Source: Adiantum capillus-veneris (Eukaryota; Streptophyta; Polypodiopsida; Polypodiales; Pteridaceae). From it: 64,000 bases of DNA. Location: the NCBI GenBank assembly GCA_014529385.2, contig CM043959.1:57576753-57640752 (forward strand), read 5' to 3'. The notes under the pieces were generated by a model. It did not search any database. It saw only the letters and a program-made list of their open reading frames with translations, and was not told where the DNA came from. This document shows, one piece after another, positions 33,360-46,318 of this stretch. Within the stretch, counting starts at the first letter, position 1, and every line of letters starts with the position of its first letter. The translations under genes were made by a program, and so were the position numbers.

Positions 33360-35352
33360 TCATGTTTCTAACACAACATTTGAGTCTAGGGGCTCACACT
33401 TCCCTTGATACAGTAGCACATCCCTGGACTGCCAAATAGATCTCAACACCGTGGCTCTTACTATGCATATGTCAGTAATAAGATCCAAATCATCAATGGA
33501 TGTGGAGCCTATAGCAAGGTCGCACATAAAGAAGGGAATTCCTAGATGTGTGTGCACCCTCTTGCAGAATTCCCTCGTGAAATCGTTGATTTTTGAACAT
33601 CCTCAAAACAAGTGCAAAAGAGATTTATTCGGGTGCTTGCATCTGATGCAGTTATCTTCGGCAAGACCTCTAGCTTTGGCTTTGTCTCCGCTCGGGATGA
33701 AGCCCAATAGAGCTCTTCAGAGAAAGACTTTGTCCCTTTCTTCACACTTGGCCCTCCAGATGTTCCCAAGAACTTGACCCCATTTGCTTGTAGTCCACTT
33801 TTTGGACCAAATCTTGTTGAGGTGATCAATCCACTCCTCTGCAAAGCATGGATTTTTGTAGATAGTCTTTGTCATGGGTGAGCTAAATAGTTTCTCTTTA
33901 GACCACTTCTAAGGTTTCCAATCAAGCAATGTGTAGCAGAGAGGAAGGGTTAGGATGGATACCTTTTCTAGTAACCTTTTGACGAGGACTCCCTCCTGGA
34001 GCAAGAGGTTACAACAAACCTTCAAATGTGCCAAGGTTGGGCCAATCCCCTTTTTTATCATTCCATAGAGCATCCAAGGTGTCAAGGCCCTTGTTCAAAT
34101 TCTTGGCAGTTTCAAGCCAATAGTTATCAAGGCTCAAATATTCCACAATGCGGCCCCACCAGTGCCTAGCCATCCCTTTTCAATATCTAATCTCCTCTTT
34201 CCACTTGAGTGCCATGGTGGCTTCACAACATTTTTCAATAATTTTTTGAGTAAAACCACCTACTTGGGCCTTCACTCTGGAGGGGGGAAGAAGTTTGTTT
34301 TGTAGGCTGAGATTGGAGCTAGGTCATGAGTAACAGGGTCAAGTATGCCCAGTCCACCCCAAGCCTTCGCTTTGGCAATTGCCAACCATATTTTTACCCC
34401 ATTACCAGGGTCTACTAGTAGTCAACTTATTTATCCATAAAAATATCTTAATTGGTTTCAAAAAGGAATTCCAATTCTTTTGGAATAATTGCAGGAGCGG
34501 CGACGTGTAGGTTATATACGAGATGAAGAAGTTATTAATTATTGTAGCTTTACAATGGAAGGGATTCAGGATGCATTCCCAGTGCTTCATTTTATTTTTT
34601 ATTTTCTCATGAACCCAATCAAAGGCAGTCTTGTGAGTATTTTCTTTCACTACGGCACCCCAAGGTGGCAGAAGATGTTGCCTCACAACCTCTCTAGCCC
34701 AGCCTGCAACATCAAAGTTGTCATCTTCCGTCAAAGAAATAAGCCTTGATTTTTGTATGTTGCATTGAGACCATAATATCGTGCCAAACATCTAGAAAAT
34801 TTCCAAGGCTTGCCTATCATTGTTTGTATCTGCATGGAGGAAGAGTAAAGAGTTATCTGCAAACATTTTCACAATCAAACGTTTGCCATCCTAGATTTGC
34901 AGCCCTTGAATCTGACCTCTTGTTGTCACTTCTTCCAACATCGCAATAAGAGGGTGGGTGCATGCGAAAAACCAAAGAGGAGCTAAGGGGCATACTTGAC
35001 GAATTGATCTCTTTGACTTCGAAATAGCCAACTATTCTTGAGTTGAATAGCAGTCCTCAAGAGCTTTCTTCTAAAGAGCACTAATAGCTTGAAGAATTTG
35101 TGGACCAAACCCCAAAGTCCGTAGCATTTCTTGCATGACAGACAAGGTCATCCTATCATATGCCTTATCAAGGTCCAATTGGGGTAGGACACATTCTTGT
35201 TTCTTGAACCTGGCATATTCCATATCAATCATGGCCACCAGGATATTGTCGTAAACTGATATTCCTTTAATAAATCCATGATGATGAGGACAAGTAGCAT
35301 CAGCCAACACTGGGGATATTCGATTAACATTGAGTTTAGCCAACACCTTGTA
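33360..35352 (-). pseudogene. LINE (L1-type) ORF2: reverse transcriptase to zf-RVT, 5' end cut off
   Basis: Reading from 35352 down: TYKVLAKLNVNRISPVLAD, HGFIKGISVYDNILVAM and LDLDKAYDRM (RT palm with first catalytic Asp), then RQVCPLAPL near 34990, the active-site block reading MFADNSLLFL near 34855, AWGGLGI-like text near 34360, and a zf-RVT region near 33850-33540 with the C..C....HLF..C pattern split over frames. FADN replaces the required FADD, so the enzyme is dead. The frame runs straight into the LTR at 35353, so the 5' part of the LINE was displaced beyond the gypsy element. Several stops and shifts are present. Confidence 0.88.
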
Positions 35353-36220
35353 TGTAAGATCCCCAAAATTTGGGTCCCTTTTGAAAATAAGAAAAACAGA
35401 TTCTAATGTCCGTTTTGTCAAATTTTGATTTAAGATGCTTGATTGATAGTATTGCAAGGTTTTAAAGTAAAAAGCAAGGTTGTTTCCATGTTTCAGTAGG
35501 TCAGACGAACGTTTGGTTCAATTTTGAGAAAATCTGTTATTTTTAGTTTTTTCATGTTTTTATGCTTTTAGGTGCTTTTTTGCAAAAAGCAGGGTCAGAT
35601 CCTTAACCTATATGTTCCGGGGAAGCTATGGTTCAATTTTGTAAATATATGCTTTTTGAGTGCTTTTCACGCTATTTTTAGCTTTTCATGATTTCTAGTG
35701 TTTTTTATGAAAAACGAGTCCGCTTTCTTATTCCAATGGACAAGGGGAACCTGTGGTTCAATTTTAGTTTTTTTTTCTTTTACGCTATTTTTAACTTTTC
35801 GTGCTTTTTAATATTTTTGAAAAGCAATGTGCTTTTTAGGATGACCTAAACATAAAAATACTAATTTTAATCTCCGTCAGATTTAAAAATGACCACCCAG
35901 AGAAAAAATGTGACTAAACTGGATTTTTACGAGAATTATTTTTATAAAAAGAGTACCATAAGTACGTCAGGGCAGTACGGGAAAGCCATAATTATGTCAG
36001 GACATCACGGTGCAGCATAGTCTAGTCAAGGTTATTAGTTGGCCGAATAATGTTCAATTGGTCAGTTTTACTGTAAAAATTGAATGGTAAGTGGGAGAGT
36101 TGACCACCAAAAGCCAAGCCATGTTTTTAGCAAAGTGTCCAAAAGCTTGCAGGTATTCCAGGCAGAAAAAATAGCGCTAGTTTTTGGCTTGGGCGTCACT
36201 CTGGCTTGCGCTACAGTGCT

Positions 36221-36228
36221 TATAAATT
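36221..36228 (+). promoter_or_regulatory. Candidate TATA box in 5' LTR
   Basis: TATAAATT follows CTACAGTGCT and is conserved in the other LTR at 51711-51718. The transcript start would lie some 30 bp downstream. The surrounding 100 bp are among the better conserved parts of the two LTRs. Confidence 0.5.
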
Positions 36229-36561
36229 GACAGGGAGTGCTCAGTTTTCAGTCTCGTCTGTTGCGTCTACTACCGCAAGGCAATACTTACCTATTATACG
36301 GAGTGGTGCAAGCTCTTCATCACCATCTCATTAAGTACTTATCTCTCGTTTACAGGAAGAAGAAGAAGAAGGTACTCTCTCTCTACTTGCTTACTATCTC
36401 CTCTCTAGTTTCATGGTGTACGCGCTCTCCAAAAGCTCTTGTGGTGAACACCTCTACATAGCTCTCATCACCGCTCTCTTGCAGCGGTAAAGCAAGAAGC
36501 CTTTTGACATCTCCTAATCAATTCAAAAGCACGGTGAGAATCTCTAAACTCCATAGCCATC

Positions 36562-36564
<3 letters not shown>

Positions 36565-36642
<78 letters not shown>
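36565..36642. repeat. (CT)n microsatellite in 5' LTR
   Basis: About 78 bp of pure CT. At the same place in the 3' LTR (about 52055-52070) only a few CT units exist, so the tract expanded after, or contracted since, the element inserted. Confidence 0.95.
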
Positions 36643-36644
<2 letters not shown>

Positions 36645-38889
36645 GTTGTTTTTCTAAGTAGACACCCTCTCGGTGATTGTTTTTTCATATACGAGTGTAC
36701 GTATGGATTTTCCAACTATGTATGAAGTTGCCCTATGATTATTTTATCATGTTTAACACACTAATTTATACACACGATGAGTTTATGATCATGTGCGTGC
36801 ATAAAAAGCGTTGTTCGTTTCACGTCATGTAAGCGGTAGGAACATTGTTTTGGTCATAGCTCACAAACCATTATGAATCAGACCAAACCCTTTAAACCAG
36901 AGATAAAACACATCATTTAGAACATTTTTACTCTTTGGTCTCATCTGAAAATCATGCACGAGCTAAGAGATATGGTCAAAAAACAGCTTGTTGCCCACTG
37001 CACAGTCAAAATTTTGGACCCCAGGCTCCTTGGAGAACCACTATATAGATTCACCGGATAGGAAAACCCACTTAGTCAATTAAAAATATTGATTAAAATG
37101 AACGATAAATGTATTTAGGTCTCCGTTATCACCTTGGGAATGCAAGTTATTAACCATTCTATAACCGATTTTACCTACGCGTGTAGGGGTGCTACCTAGG
37201 GGAAGTACCATATAACATCGTGAGTTAACTAAGCCGTTTATGTATGATTTATAGTTTACTTTGGTGAATTGATTTCAAGTATTAGATGTCCATAAACCCA
37301 CGTGAGGGTATATGATTAGTCAAGACGAGCCGCACAGGCAAATATGAATAAAGCAGCTTTCTTTTTGTGTTATCGTTTGTTGTGTGAGTATCATATAGGC
37401 AAAGTGATGTGATAGAGTGTTATTATATATTATGGATCTGAGCTTGCTGCATTGGTTTGAGTTCAAACACTTTCATTTGCATGTTATGCATGCTCGCGAA
37501 AATGGCAAAAAGTTGTTTTTCGCATATGTGTGAAGTTATGGTTTATGGTTGACCTAAGGATCGGAGCTGTTCTGCATCATGTTAATGGTGATGGAATGAT
37601 ATCATATGATGTATGGAACCTTATGGATAGATGTGGATGTCTCATACGCATGGGTATGATTGCTTTCCACCTTTCTAGGTCAAAACTAGTTTGTTGTGCT
37701 AGAGAGGTGAAGTGCAGATAAGATGCATCGACTTTGCATGATTAGATGTCAAAATTTGCTTTCTATATCATGTTTAGTTGCTGGTCAGTCTTATTTTATG
37801 CATGTAAATCTCATGTCTTGAGGGCCATGTGTGTGACTCCAATTGATTGCAGCGGATATGTCAAATTCCAAGCGTGGGAGTTGGTACTATGAGATTATGA
37901 TTTGTGGATAAGGGATGAGATTCACTCATAGATTATGGTTGTGATTTTATTGTGAAAGACGATGTGGCTCTTGGTTTTTTTTGGATATGGTTATGCTGTC
38001 AAAATACTGCTGAAATTTTTGCAACCATGTTATATTCTAAAGTGGTTATGCAGGATTGGTTGTGCCTCACCCGAGTTGGGTGGAGTGCTCACCCGTGTGA
38101 TGTGATTGGATTATGGTTTTTGGTTTGGGATTAGATCATGAAGTGATCATGATGGTTTATGGTAGACGTGTAAGGGTAGAGACCGTGTACATTCTAACTG
38201 CTTGGAAAAAACTATTTGTGTATATGGAAGGTGATATTGTGATTGGACTCACGTGTTATGTTTCTCATGGCAACGTCGCTACAAGACTAGGATCACCTAC
38301 ATCGCTTAGCCTTAGATAAAAGGGTCATTGACCTGGGGCTTTGCTAGATCCGGGGTGTTGCCTAGGTCTTCTTCTTTTTGTTAGGCTCATCCAGACGGTT
38401 AGTGCGTCGAGGGTTGAACGACCTACACGGCTAACGTGTCAAGGATTTTGCCTTGGCTTTGCCTAAACACCCAATGCTGGGCATCGAAGAGACATGGAAC
38501 CTAAACTGGTATGGTTGGTGTTGATAACCTACCACCTATTGGTACTTAGAATCCTTTCAGAGCTCGGGTTCATGGAGGGAGGCAAAGCAGCCTCAGCTTC
38601 TGTCTGGCTCAGGTAGGTTGGAGGTGTTCTGGCTCGCTCTTGGGGCGAAGTGAAATTCTCTATGTCCATAGTAGAGTGGAAGTGGATGGGTGGACCAATC
38701 GATCCCTACATAGGGTCTGGTGCTCTGCTAGTTATTTTATCATATTCTTTTTTATGTTATGGTATACCGAGATTTTGTCATTACATTAATACATGGTTGC
38801 CTGTTTCATTTAGATGGGGCATTTACAGATTCTTTATTGTTATCCTATCGTGTCTCTGTGCACTCTAGTATTTCACCCTCCACTATATT

Positions 38890-38890
38890 C

Positions 38891-38983
<93 letters not shown>
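38890..38983. repeat. (CT)n microsatellite near 3' end of 5' LTR
   Basis: About 94 bp of CT with one CG interruption near 38902. The corresponding part of the other LTR is outside the window. Confidence 0.95.
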
Positions 38984-38986
<3 letters not shown>

Positions 38987-39237
38987 CAGTGCGGTGTACA
39001 CATATATTCACCCTCCACAATGTTATTTTGTTCTTGAGTATGCTTTCATCCATCACACCCATTCAGGAGTAGCGTTAGCCGCTAGGTGCCTCTAGATGCA
39101 GCCCGGCTCAATGCCTAAACTCCATGCTTGGTTGGATGCTTAGAACTCCTCCCCTATGCAAACGCTTCCGCAACTCTGATGTATATTGAAAATTGTATAT
39201 TTTGTGCGTATACCCCTGGGGAGGGGTATCTCTCACC

Positions 39238-39250
39238 TGGTATCAGAGCC
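39238..39250 (+). other. Primer-binding site, tRNA-iMet type
   Basis: TGGTATCAGAGCC lies two bases after the LTR end, complementary to the 3' end of plant initiator tRNA-Met. It sets the element on +. Confidence 0.92.
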
Positions 39251-39499
39251 TATGCTTAAGGTTACAAAGATAGCCTAAAGCCTGATACTAGTCGGGTTAG
39301 TTATGCATCGTGCACGCTTTCATGCATGTTGTTTGGGAAAGAATATTGTATCCATAATGCATCTATAAGTGACATGGTTGGTGGTAACTACTTGACTTAT
39401 CTTCCTTAATGGAAGTATTTGGTTTGAGTTTTGGTGAAGTGGTTGGAGTGTTGAACAATGGGGTTGTAGTTTCTTTGAATGTTTGTTTTGTAGTAACAA

Positions 39500-42042
39500 A
39501 TGGCTCCCAAAGTGACGTCTGAATGCTTTAGTTAGGGGAATGAGGTATTGGCCATAGTGTTCAACAATACGGCAACACGATTATCAAGGGATATAAGGGA
39601 ACTCTTTTGATAAGAAATTGAGACCAAAGTCTTGGACATGCCAGGGAGCACAACTTGCTGGAAGAGTGTTGACTATAGTTACCTTACCGGTCGCCAAGAA
39701 CCCTTTTGTCAATTCTTTATCTACATTGACAATAGTCTAAGAGATTGGTTCGCCAACCTCAGGCTACTTCAACTGAGAATGTGGTAAGGCCTAGAAGACA
39801 TGTTCTACTACTTGGCAATGTGCTCCCAAATGTTAAGGATTGCGGACATTGCTAAGAATTTTGAAGCTCTTGCAAGTGTCATAGGGAAAGAAAAACTACG
39901 AGATAACTATAGACCACATTGTCGCGTGGGAGGTCTAAGAGAATACCTTGTCATGAGAGTTAAAATAATTTTAAAGAATTGGCTCCGGGACATCCAAAAA
40001 TTATAATGGAATCTTAAAAATCAAAATTTGATGAGTAAAAGAGACATAGACTCTGTTTTGGTTCACATGTATACTGAGTTTTCTCTGCCATTTCCCTCTT
40101 GAATAACAGGTCTTGAGTTCAACTCCTCGTCGGCTAGATCTTTAAGGTCTCTTGGGATAGTTTCCTACGATGTTAAAACTCTCTTCTCCTTGTCTTTTCT
40201 TTAGATGAATCTTCTTGATTGTCTAGATGGATTCCTAAGTGATTTTGCACAAAGGGTCTTTTTCAATTACACGGTCGTCAAATTCAATATCCATTGGGGA
40301 GTTGAAGTGGTTCAAACTTCAAAGGGAACTAGAGACTACCTTGTTCCGAACACTTATGTAGCATGGAAGCCCAACTTGAACATCGGACACAAGTGCCTGA
40401 TAGGTTTATGATTGATCCACAGCTTTGGGTCAGGAAAAAGATCCAAGGAAGCGACACCAAAGTACAAGGATATGTTCTTTACCTTAAAATGTGTTCTCTC
40501 TTGGACATACCGAGTCGAGAGCTCATTCTTAGTAAGAAGGCCCTCGTGCTAAACCAAAGATATGGCTTCTATGAGAAGGTCATAAAAATCAAAGTTTGGA
40601 AGAATTCAAATCGAGGCAAGCGCTTCTATTATGTACCCTAAGACTGGTTCAATAGAGCATACGGACCCATTCTCAAATACAATCCTCACAACCTTAATTA
40701 CCTTTCATGATTACAAGAAGCCCAAATGCATTAGTGACTTTTCTCAAGTGCATCCACCAATGGCAGCGAACTCAAGTAGATATTTCTACAGAGATGATGT
40801 AAATGAATGGTACACTCATGTAAATTGCTTTAATGAAATACCGCCCACGAATGTATCACAAGGAGAGGAATGATGCAAAAAATAAGACGGAATTTTAGTG
40901 CACAAGTTGAATTTCTAAACTTTGAAACTCGATATGTAAACAAATATAAGGGTAGAACCTAGGTTGTAGGGACCAAGAATTGGTTCATAGGACCCTTTCG
41001 TATTCATATATTTTCCTAAAGACACTATGTATCTTTTTTTACGTTTATAAAATTTTGATTTTGATATAACTCATATTACTTTGAGGTCATAATATTTGAG
41101 GTTGATTCTTGGTTTTATCATTCTAACTAACTTGATTGATGGGGTGTGTGTGTAGATGGCTGACATCTTACCTTGAGGGATATGTGCAAATATACTCTCC
41201 CGCCTTATGGTGGAAAAGCATCTTCAAGCAGGAGTGAAAGTGCAACGGCTTGTCACTACCACACAAAATAGTAAAGAGAAGAAAAGGTTATTTTCCATGG
41301 ATTTTATTGTACCTAATACATTCCGAGCTTGTTACCATTATGTTGTAGGAAACCACGAGTTTAGACCACCTAGACATAAATCCTCGCCCATTGGAAGTAT
41401 TGGATGGATCCAATCCAAGTTAAGAAAGGAGATCATTGTCATTAACCAAGTTTTGTACATAAATGCTTATGAACTTACCTTGAGACTGACAAAGGAAACA
41501 TGGATAGCTAGGAACATACTTCCCTTATTAATGGCTACAAGATGTTTCATCATGTCATGTTCAATGTATGGGGCCATCAATGCCAGACCAATGGCCAACA
41601 TTCCTTTAGCCCAGTACCTTGAAAGTTGTTCTTTGACTTGTTTGGAAAGTCCATAATCCACAATTATCACCATGTACAAGCTTTATATAATGCCTATAAC
41701 AGACCCCAGTGCCTTGCAGATTGTGTGAATATACAAAGCTCTGATGGGTGGGACACACCGGATGTGTTTCCAAAAGAATTCATTTATTTTGATGACTACT
41801 TCAATTACAAGAAGGCAATAGTTCACAGCGAAATGGGAGTACCTTTAACTAACCAATCTCTTACCCAACAATGGTATGATTCACATGCTAATGAGAAAAT
41901 GTTTCAACCAAACATAAAAAAATATTATTGGGATCACTCATCTGATATAGTCAAAGAATGGGATATCTATACTCCATTGGTGGAAGGATGTCACAATGGC
42001 TACTACCAGGTGTATTATGTCAGAGCTATTAGGATTTATTAG
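39500..42042 (+). pseudogene. Decayed ORF between primer-binding site and gag, unknown function
   Basis: An ATG at 39500 (MAPKVTSECFS) begins a frame that can be followed, with four or five in-frame stops, through 39800-40006 and 40205-40411. After shifts it continues through 40363-40641, 40631-40873, 41207-41656 and 41626-42042. Amino-acid use stays protein-like (for example VDYSYLTGRQEPFCQFFIYI, SRYFYRDDVNEWYTHVNCFN and VFPKEFIYFDDYFNYK). Together it would exceed 750 residues. I recognise no domain. In Ogre/Tat elements an extra ORF precedes gag, but this element ends in a chromodomain. A captured host gene or a nested element's ORF is also possible. Confidence 0.5.
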
Positions 42043-43081
42043 AAACTTTCAAGACACTTTGTAGACTTTTTGGAACCCCAAAGTTTTTTATATAGAAATT
42101 GGTTTAATTTATTCGTTATTATTCTCCTTCTCTCTCTCTCTTATCTTATCTTCAACCATCTATTTTGTTTGGCTTAAAAAACTTCGAGCGGATTAGAATA
42201 TTGTACAAACAATGACCTTGGTTGATATGGTAGTAAGTTAACATGCCTCCTATAGCAAATGTGGTTGCTGTTAACGCAAATGCACCTATTGTTCCTCAAC
42301 ACACCATCATTGATAGACATTGATGCTATGCTTCGCAAGTCTCAACGTGGATGTAAGGGCCTCATGGCCCTCACAAGTGGTATGAGAGCGTAGTTTCTAT
42401 CCTTGGCCAGACAAAGATTTTCAGTATGAACTTTTGTAGGAAGAGAGTGAGGTTTTGACAAAAACTGACATGGGAATATTAATAAAAGGAATTTCTCCAG
42501 TTTGTGTAAGAATAAATGTAGATAGTAAGTATAGAAAAGAAAGAAGAAAATAAAGAGGACATGATAAAGAACTTTGTCTACCTCATCTTTCCTACCAAAG
42601 AGAGAATTGGAAATCTACAAAGATAGGAGACCAATACAATATAAATTGAATATTGACTTGGTCCCATGACTATGATTTGGACAATCTTTGTCTAGAAATG
42701 GTGATAGGAAAAAAATAAAAATAAATTTTTTTTGGGAGTAGGTCCCAATTATTCTTGTTGGACCCTTGTGAAACAAATTGGCATTGTAATTTGGGCTCGT
42801 AAGTCAATTTTTAATCCTAGTCTATAATATTACATTTAATATTACTACTATGAACCCTAGAGATTTAAGGGCAATTCTCTTAAAATCATCAAATGGGAGA
42901 ACTTAGCATTTACAAAATGCTAAAGAGGTGTTTGATCATTAATTATTTCCCAAATGGAAATTTTGGATAAGATAAAGAGAATCCACCTTTTGAAATGTCT
43001 AAGGTTTTTATAAATCTATACTTGAGTATTTGTGAATCTATCGCTAAGAGAAAGTAGTATTGTTTGCCACAACCATAAAAT
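42043..43081. other. Unassigned sequence before gag
   Basis: AT-rich with no coding signal. Near 42330-42400 a few gypsy-like phrases can be suspected but not supported. Confidence 0.3.
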
Positions 43082-44160
43082 ATGCCACGTAAACTCCCAA
43101 GAGATAGTGCTTCTCGGGTTTTGCCTGTAGCTAACACTTCAGATTCGGTTCTTCCTTATACACAAGCGACACCAGCACCTCAAGTTGTCCCTGTACCAAA
43201 TCACATATCGCTTTCTACAACACTTGTAGAATATTTTGGACGTGACAACCATATCAAGGCCCTTCTCAAAAGTGTTCAACAACGTCCATTTCTAGGCACG
43301 GGTGATGATGTTCCTAGAAAAATGGATAATTCAGATAAATGACTACTTTGCTCTTGTCGGCTACAATGCAATCGCTCAAGGGATAATAGGGAGAGCTAAG
43401 TTAGAAGGACCAACAAGAACATGGTTGAAGCTCAACTGTCAATCTCACCAAGTAGCTAAGGTGACCCAAAGCTGGGATGAGTTAAAGCATCTTCTCAAGG
43501 AGAGATATCTTCCCCTGGACTACTCCACCACTAAGATGAAATAGTTTCTTTCTTGCAAGCTAAAGAATAGGACTATTTGAAGCTTACTATGAGGAGTTTG
43601 TCCAAATTTCATGATATGCTCCTCTCATGACAGAGGAACAAAAGCTATGTCACTTCATCCTTGGGCTTGGACAAGATTTGGCTCCCGAAGTAGAGTCCCT
43701 TTGACCTACCTCACTGGCGGATGCTCTAATCCTGGCCAAGTCAAAACACAAGAGTATTTTTAAGGAAGGTACTGCAACAAATAGGAAGCATGATCTCCCT
43801 TCCTAACCCACAAAGCCCTCCCGAGCACCCAAAGTGCCATTTATACCAAATCCAGTTTCCCAACCCCAATCATCACCACACTTTGTTCATGTAAAATGCT
43901 CTTCCTGTCACTTAGAGTGGAAGACAAATCCATTGCTATGAATGCCTAGAATTTGGTCATAAGAAGGCCTAGTGCCCTAAAGGAAATGACCCTAGTAATT
44001 TGAGCCTCCCTGTTAACCTTCAAAATCCACCCAATCAAGGGGTACAATTCAAAAACCTTGGAGCAAGAGAAAGAAATCCAACCCAAGCAAGAAACCCCAC
44101 ACAGTGGGAGGACTATCTCACTGAAGATACTTACTCAGAGGACTAGGAATGCCTTATTTC
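43082..44160 (+). pseudogene. gag: Ty3/gypsy gag (chromovirus type), decayed
   Basis: ATG at 43082 (MPRKLPRDSASRVLPV). After a frameshift near 43320 the capsid reads WIIQINDYFALVGYNAIAQG, GRAKLEGPTRTWLKL and WDELKHLLKERYLP. It then continues in another frame with YYEEFVQIS-like and LCHFILGLGQDL text, as in gypsy gag. About 43905-43985 corresponds to a zinc knuckle (CYECLEFGHKKA and then CP) that needs one shift and has a stop. The closing part near 44060-44150 is acidic (LTEDTYSED). At least five lesions are present. It is followed by no protease or RT. Confidence 0.8.
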
Positions 44161-46318
44161 TCAGTTTTCTCAGCTTTTTGATGAGAACTTTTTTGTTTTT
44201 GTGCTCAAATTGGACCTTGCTAAGCCCATGTAATTACCACAACAAGCTTTATTTTACTAAACATTTGTGTCACCCAAGAATTGTAACCTGACTGTTTTGC
44301 TACATAATAATAAGATTTGTGTTATCCTTTGTAATTAAGCTAGCTACATTTGTATTTCTCTCTAAGGGATTCTACAAAATACCAAACATAGAAAGCTAAG
44401 AACAAATTTAATTGTATTTGAGAAATTAGAGAAAGAAGGATTTAAGATAAGAATGAAGACCTTAATAGACGACAAAATTGTTAAGAGATACAATGAAGAT
44501 GGATTTTTTACAAGTCAATAAGCCCATCCATAACATGATCACAAAAGAAACTATCACAAGCGGGACACATTTAGGCCTTTCATCCATAGGAAGAATTTGT
44601 TGTGAAATTGTTGCATTGATCTCGCGAGTATGAGGTGAGAAAGTAAAAGGCCCTCTAAGAGGTAAACCAAAGTGAGGGTAAAGATATATCTTTTGATGAA
44701 GAAGAAAACTGTGCAAGCAAAAAGACTTGCTCAGAGAACCCACGATACATAACCTCATCACACAGTAGTATCGAGCACCCAAATCCATTGCTTGAATTAC
44801 CATAGCCAAGCGGACATTGTTGCGAAAATGATCCCAACCCCAAAGTGTCACCCTTGTTATGTTTCACAACGTCCACCATTTGGTTTGAGCTACTGAAGTT
44901 CCCAAGTGAGGCATTAGGACGAGAATGGGTTCTAGGAGGGCCTCTTTATTTGGCAGTTTAAGGAAGTCAAACCTTTAGTATTAAGAAAGTAATCAAAGGA
45001 CAGCTTTTGAATTCAAATAGGCAAAACGGCTAGTTTATTTGAATTCGAATATTCCTCCCAAATGGAATTTAAAATCTAGCAAGTAAAACCATATCATGTA
45101 GCATATCTATGGAAAGAGCTCAACGCGTGGATTGTAGATCTATGATCTCCGCTCAAATTGGAGATCATATGTGGGAGTTATGGAAGACCGAAAATCATAA
45201 AATTGTCCACCTCCTTTTTGGAGAGAAAAGTGCATGCTTTGACCACTCTTACACATCTCTTACACACCCACCATTCTTGCACACATGGCGTACACCTATT
45301 CGCCAAAATGTAATCACGTCCATAAGCTCATGGAAAATAAAGAGGCCGTCCTTCACCCCATCCTCTTTCTAATGGAAAGATCAGACGCTCATACCATTTC
45401 ACAAAATCCCTTCACTTGTTGTTCTAGATGAGAAATGGCCACAGATAAGATCAGCTCTTGCCACTGATCCATGAAGTAAGGCAATGAGCAAAGAGACAGC
45501 GGAAAGGGTTATAAGACACAATCCTAAGAAGTTCTTGACAAGGATATGGGAAGAAAGACAAAGATGAAGGTAAGAATACCGTAAGAGATGAGGATAGATT
45601 GTGCCTTATATAGATGAACCAGCTAGAGAAGAGTGAATTAGCGTTATCTAGAAGTTAAAGTAGAAACTTGCAGTTGAAGATTAACCACCTTCCTTTATTG
45701 TTTCGAGCTAAGGACATCTCTTTCTTTTTGTTAGGGAGTTTGTAAGGGCCTTCTCTTAGCCCTTATGCAAGGCCAACACATCTAATTCACCAACTTAAAA
45801 GTTGAAAAAGAAAAAGAAAATAATATAAATAAAAAATTTAATCAAGAAAAATTCGGGTTCAATTTATGCCCAAAGTATACTCACGAGACTCTTCCGGCTT
45901 ATGCCATGGAAACATGGACATAACCAATGCATAGGAACTTAGCTTTTCATTTTGAGAAAATTAGCATAAAGGAAAAGATAAGATAAGGGAAAGGAAAAAG
46001 ACAAAGATAAAGGAGAAAAGGAGAAGATAAGGATAAGGTAATTTTTTTAGAAATTTTTGATAAGTAAGATAAATTATCAAGAAAGATAAGTTATCAAAAT
46101 AAGAAAGATAAGCTATCAAGATAAGTGAAAGCACTTATCAAAAATGTGCATAAAAAAAACGTTTCTCTTCTCTTTTTTCACTTCTCTCCTTCATTTTCTC
46201 AAGGTGCAAACTTGAGAGTAAGCTTGAGAAAGCCATAGCCAAACCTCTTTCACATACACCCCTCCTGCACACACACACATCTCTCCAAGAGAAACCATGG
46301 CCAAAACCCTAATCAAGT
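44161..46318. other. Non-pol sequence where gypsy pol should be
   Basis: No protease, RT, RNase H or integrase motif on either strand. 45950-46130 is a purine-rich AAGATAAG-type low-complexity stretch. The minus frame at 44462-44851 has no domain that I recognise. This is replacement or inserted DNA inside the element. Confidence 0.45.

Larger units (their letters stand above)
35353..39235 (+). repeat. 5' LTR of gypsy element (3.88 kb)
   Basis: Starts TGTAAGATCC at the LINE junction and ends TCTCTCA two bases before the primer-binding site. It matches 50833-52088 and 61951-64000 throughout, with scattered substitutions and differing microsatellite lengths. The length is unusual for an LTR. 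It contains two long (CT)n tracts. Small + frames such as 37530-37721 recur in the other LTR (62816-63094), but with no conserved domain I treat them as non-coding. Confidence 0.92.

Noticed and set aside
37530-38319. Small plus-strand frames (63-68 codons) that recur in both gypsy LTRs (62816-63392)
   Set aside because: The recurrence follows from LTR duplication. The frames differ in length between copies and show no domain or start context that points to translation.
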